This document shows, one piece after another, positions 61,584 to 64,000 of a stretch of DNA of 64,000 bases. Below the pieces are notes generated by a model, which worked only from the letters and a program-made list of their open reading frames with translations, was not told where the DNA came from and did not search any database. The stretch comes from Leishmania infantum JPCM5 (taxonomy: Eukaryota > Euglenozoa > Kinetoplastea > Trypanosomatida > Trypanosomatidae), in contig NC_009414.2 in NCBI RefSeq assembly GCF_000002875.2, forward strand, positions 783,001-847,000, given 5' to 3'. The position numbers and the translations under genes were made by a program. How positions within the stretch are numbered: the stretch's first letter is position 1; each line of letters opens with the position of its first letter.

Positions 61584-63698
61584 TCACGACGCCAACGCCC
61601 ACGTATCCTCCTCGCTGAGAAGGCCCTGTGACTCATACGCGTGCAAGTCTGCCAGGTAGGAGGAGCACATCGCCAACAAGTCAAGTGGCTGGTGCAAAGT
61701 CGGTGGTGCTGACAAGCCCGAGAAGCTGGCTGAGCTTTCCATTTTTATTTGCTGCGAAGACGTCCCTGAAAGCGTCTTCGCGGGGAAGATGCGGTGGAAG
61801 CCGCGGGCGTAGGCAAGCTCGTCCCTCATGCGCAGCTCCACGTCCTCGCGGGCTACAGCAGCGTTGCCGCAAGCAACCACATCGACGTCGCCCGTCTCCG
61901 CAGCGTGGAAAAGCCCCCCATCCTTTGCTGCGAGGGGGCCGTGTAGGTCTTCGCGCAGCTGGGACGAGTTCCAGAGCGTGCTACCTGGTGCCATATTTCT
62001 CTCGAACGGCTCTAGCATGGCCAAATTGAGCAGGTCAGCCACCACGTTCGTCTTGGTGGCGTAGTCGAACGTCGAGCTGCTCTCAAGTGACGGCAGCGTG
62101 TTGACTTCAATGAGAAACGGATTGAGGCTGGCATCGAGCATGACGTCGAAGCCGTAGAGCTCAAAGTAGCTGCCCGGCATCGGCACACGGCGGACAGCAT
62201 CGTTGACGACAGGCCGAACCGCCATCAAGGTGCGCGTGATCAGCTGGGCAATTTCCTCGCGCACCGCATCGGAGGCGCGTCGAGCCGGTGCCACCCCTGT
62301 TCCGATCGTCACAGTACTGCCACCGCCAGCATCAATGTAGTCCCACAGCCGTTGGAGAGACCATTTGAGCGCAGGTGCGGCTTCATCCCCGTCAACCGCG
62401 TTGGTTTCCGTCGGAAAGGATAGTACGGAACGGCCGTTGCCATGCGTGGCAACGTAACGCCTGCCGACCGAGTAGTTTGTCAGGTGACGGAAACGGTCGT
62501 GCATGTGCTTTGGGCAGTGATCCGACAGAGCCGCACTGCCGCTGTCGTGATCGCCCCTATTGCGAGAAGCAGCGCTTTCGCGGCTCGTGCCACCAGTAAG
62601 AGCGCCTGGTAGACCGGCTCCGTCGCCCACTTCCATCCCGTCACCGTCGATACTCGAGGATGATGCGCTAGTAGCGTCGCTATAGGGCTCAGCTGCAAAT
62701 CGCACCAGCCCCTCCTCGTGCCAGTAGACGGTGAGTGGGTTGTAGGATGTGACAGCAACGTACAGGCGCAGATCCACCTTCCGACCCTCCACAAGAAGAG
62801 GATTCTCAATGTACTCCTGCACAACGTAGCTGCTGAAGAGCCGCCGAGTCTCCTTAGAGGCTGCCTTACAGTCAATCTCCTCCATGATGCGCTCCCACGA
62901 CGGCGCGTGCGCCGTGCCGCCTTGCGACATCAAGATGCCTCGGCCACAGCTGCCTCGAGACGGCTTCCAGATGAAGTGCCGATTGCTCGGTGCGGCCTTC
63001 ATGGCAGTCACCAAACTCTCGCGTTCCTGTGGATAGAACCAGGTGCGTGGCATGTAGCTGTAGCGCGACTGCACCGCCTTCCGCTCTCCTGGCGTAGTGG
63101 CACGCTGCATGGCATCCTTGAAGGCCCGGCGCACATTCACCGCCATCCCTCGCTTGCAGCCGAGGTTGGCGTGGCTAAGCGGAAAGTGGTTGTACCGCTG
63201 GTGAGAGTTTATCATGCGAAGCTTGTCCATGTAGGCTGCCTGCTCAGACGAATCAGCAGCGGGAAAGTCGAGCAACGGGGTCGGCTGGCCGTCGCGCAGC
63301 ATCTCGCAGAACCGCATCGAGCGTCCCCACACGAGGTTGCTCGCCACGTCGCGAGCCTCTGCAGGGACACGGCGGAACCCAGCCTTCAAGAGCGGCAGCC
63401 GTAAGGCGTAGTACTCGCACGAGGATGACGTGATACTGAACAGTGGCAACGCTGTCCCGAGCGAGCTGGGCTGAAAAGCGTAGTCCGGGGGGCACTTCTC
63501 TCGCATGCGGGGAAAATAAAAGCTCGCCTTGCGCTGTGGACTGCTCGACGGCTTCAAGTACACCGGCATCGGCGAAACAGACTCCACCGCGTGCATGAGG
63601 GACGACGATTTAGAGGAGCAGCTGCTTGCTGACTCACCCGCTTTTGCGGCCACTGCAGCCGCCACCGCCGCACAGAGACGCCCGTGATGACGGAACAT
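61584..63698 (-). CDS. Tubulin-tyrosine ligase-like (TTLL) protein
   Basis: The 704-residue product belongs to the tubulin-tyrosine-ligase-like ATP-grasp family, which ligates amino acids (usually glutamate, glycine or tyrosine) to tubulin tails on cytoskeletal and axonemal microtubules. Visible motifs in order: the ATP-binding glycine loop KPSRGSCGRGI near residue 242, the YVVQEYIENPLL strand followed by KVDLRLYVAV, HLTNYSV, and the Mg-binding end FDVMLDASLNPFLIEVN near residues 515-525. Together these give the D, E and N residues typical of an active enzyme. An acidic, Ser-rich insertion (about residues 350-400) interrupts the core. I chose ATG 63698 (MFRHHG) because it is the first in-frame ATG; the open frame upstream begins only with TTG, and a pyrimidine tract with AG lies at 63736-63735. 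The Ala-rich N-terminus is not clearly a targeting signal. Which amino acid it adds cannot be told from sequence. Confidence 0.88.
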   Translation of the reverse strand: MFRHHGRLCAAVAAAVAAKAGESASSCSSKSSSLMHAVESVSPMPVYLKPSSSPQRKASFYFPRMREKCPPDYAFQPSSLGTALPLFSITSSSCEYYALRLPLLKAGFRRVPAEARDVASNLVWGRSMRFCEMLRDGQPTPLLDFPAADSSEQAAYMDKLRMINSHQRYNHFPLSHANLGCKRGMAVNVRRAFKDAMQRATTPGERKAVQSRYSYMPRTWFYPQERESLVTAMKAAPSNRHFIWKPSRGSCGRGILMSQGGTAHAPSWERIMEEIDCKAASKETRRLFSSYVVQEYIENPLLVEGRKVDLRLYVAVTSYNPLTVYWHEEGLVRFAAEPYSDATSASSSSIDGDGMEVGDGAGLPGALTGGTSRESAASRNRGDHDSGSAALSDHCPKHMHDRFRHLTNYSVGRRYVATHGNGRSVLSFPTETNAVDGDEAAPALKWSLQRLWDYIDAGGGSTVTIGTGVAPARRASDAVREEIAQLITRTLMAVRPVVNDAVRRVPMPGSYFELYGFDVMLDASLNPFLIEVNTLPSLESSSTFDYATKTNVVADLLNLAMLEPFERNMAPGSTLWNSSQLREDLHGPLAAKDGGLFHAAETGDVDVVACGNAAVAREDVELRMRDELAYARGFHRIFPAKTLSGTSSQQIKMESSASFSGLSAPPTLHQPLDLLAMCSSYLADLHAYESQGLLSEEDTWALAS

Positions 63699-64000
63699 GC
63701 TGCTGTGCACGAATGCCACGAGTAGAGGGCTTTCCTGCAGCCGGGTGCAGGGAAAGGGTACAGGGAGTGCGTAGAGAGTCCTGACGCCCAGGGACGAACC
63801 AAAGCAAGGCAACCGAGCTTTTGATCTTCTAATCCGTCGAGCAGCAGCGGAAAAGACGTCCCCCCTTCTTGTTTGCTTGTTCCGACTCCGCCTGCTCTGC
63901 CTCTCGGTGCGATGACAAGCGTGCTCCCTTCTCGCGCACTGCTTGCTCTTCGCTCCGTGAGATCAAAAGCCAAACAAAGGCACCGACTCACATCCAAGCT
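63699..64000. other. Upstream region of TTLL gene
   Basis: Apart from the predicted acceptor, no coding potential or repeat is seen up to the window edge. This should hold the TTLL 5'UTR and part of the upstream gene's 3'UTR. Confidence 0.4.
63735..63736 (-). promoter_or_regulatory. Predicted spliced-leader acceptor, TTLL gene
   Basis: On the minus strand a CCCTGTACCCTTTCCCTGCA pyrimidine run is followed by the first AG here, 36 nt before ATG 63698. Inferred by analogy with trypanosomatid trans-splicing. Confidence 0.35.

Noticed and set aside
63699..63812. N-terminal extension of the TTLL protein
   Set aside because: The extra 38 codons start with TTG and include the predicted splice acceptor.
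1..64000. Strand-switch region, tRNA or rRNA genes, CRISPR array
   Set aside because: All confident genes are on one strand and no tRNA- or rRNA-like segment or spaced direct-repeat array was seen; a tRNAscan or Rfam search was not possible here.

Overview
The window looks like nuclear DNA of a trypanosomatid, most likely Leishmania or a close relative (Leishmaniinae). The evidence is: eleven intronless protein genes, all on the minus strand with no strand switch (one polycistronic unit); G/C-biased third codon positions; long pyrimidine-rich intercoding regions with AG dinucleotides just upstream of start codons (predicted spliced-leader trans-splice acceptors); many CA/GT microsatellites; and relics of ingi/L1Tc-clade retroposons of the DIRE/SIDER kind. 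The exact species cannot be told from the sequence alone. Transcription would run from high to low coordinates.

In transcription order, 63.7-46.3 kb holds a tubulin-tyrosine-ligase-like (TTLL) enzyme, a very large leucine-rich-repeat/IQ protein, a P4-type (lipid flippase) ATPase and a four-zinc-finger Rei1/ZNF622-like 60S biogenesis factor. From 44.9 to 37.4 kb come a divergent mitochondrial-carrier-like protein, an MMADHC (cobalamin trafficking, type D) homologue and a DUF155/RMD1-family membrane protein. From 35.6 to 26.5 kb come a 2452-residue RME-8/DNAJC13 endosomal DnaJ protein and a small CCCH zinc-finger protein with two PPAY motifs (ZFP1-like). The last 26 kb contains only two confident genes, a pair of paralogous double-RRM RNA-binding proteins, set in very long non-coding stretches (12.1 kb, 5.0 kb and 6.3 kb). 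As in other trypanosomatids, neighbours share a transcript but not a pathway. The three post-transcriptional regulators (CCCH protein and two RRM proteins) do lie together, and their long flanking sequences suggest heavy UTR-based control.

Retroposon relics are found downstream of several genes, where their orientation can be read always in the gene sense. A ~3 kb degenerate element with recognisable reverse-transcriptase blocks and a zinc-finger remnant lies at about 950-4026. Near-identical copies of its 5' segment occur at 1-194 and 10795-11263, and a copy of its 3' segment at 36691-37096. A separate endonuclease-like fragment lies at 39596-39961. The most intriguing unexplained item is a patch of strongly coding-like sequence at 19040-19323 inside the 12 kb gap. 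It has a good splice acceptor just upstream but changes reading frame once and then runs into a CA microsatellite.

No tRNA, rRNA or CRISPR was recognised. Assignments rest on motif reading by eye, not on database searches.
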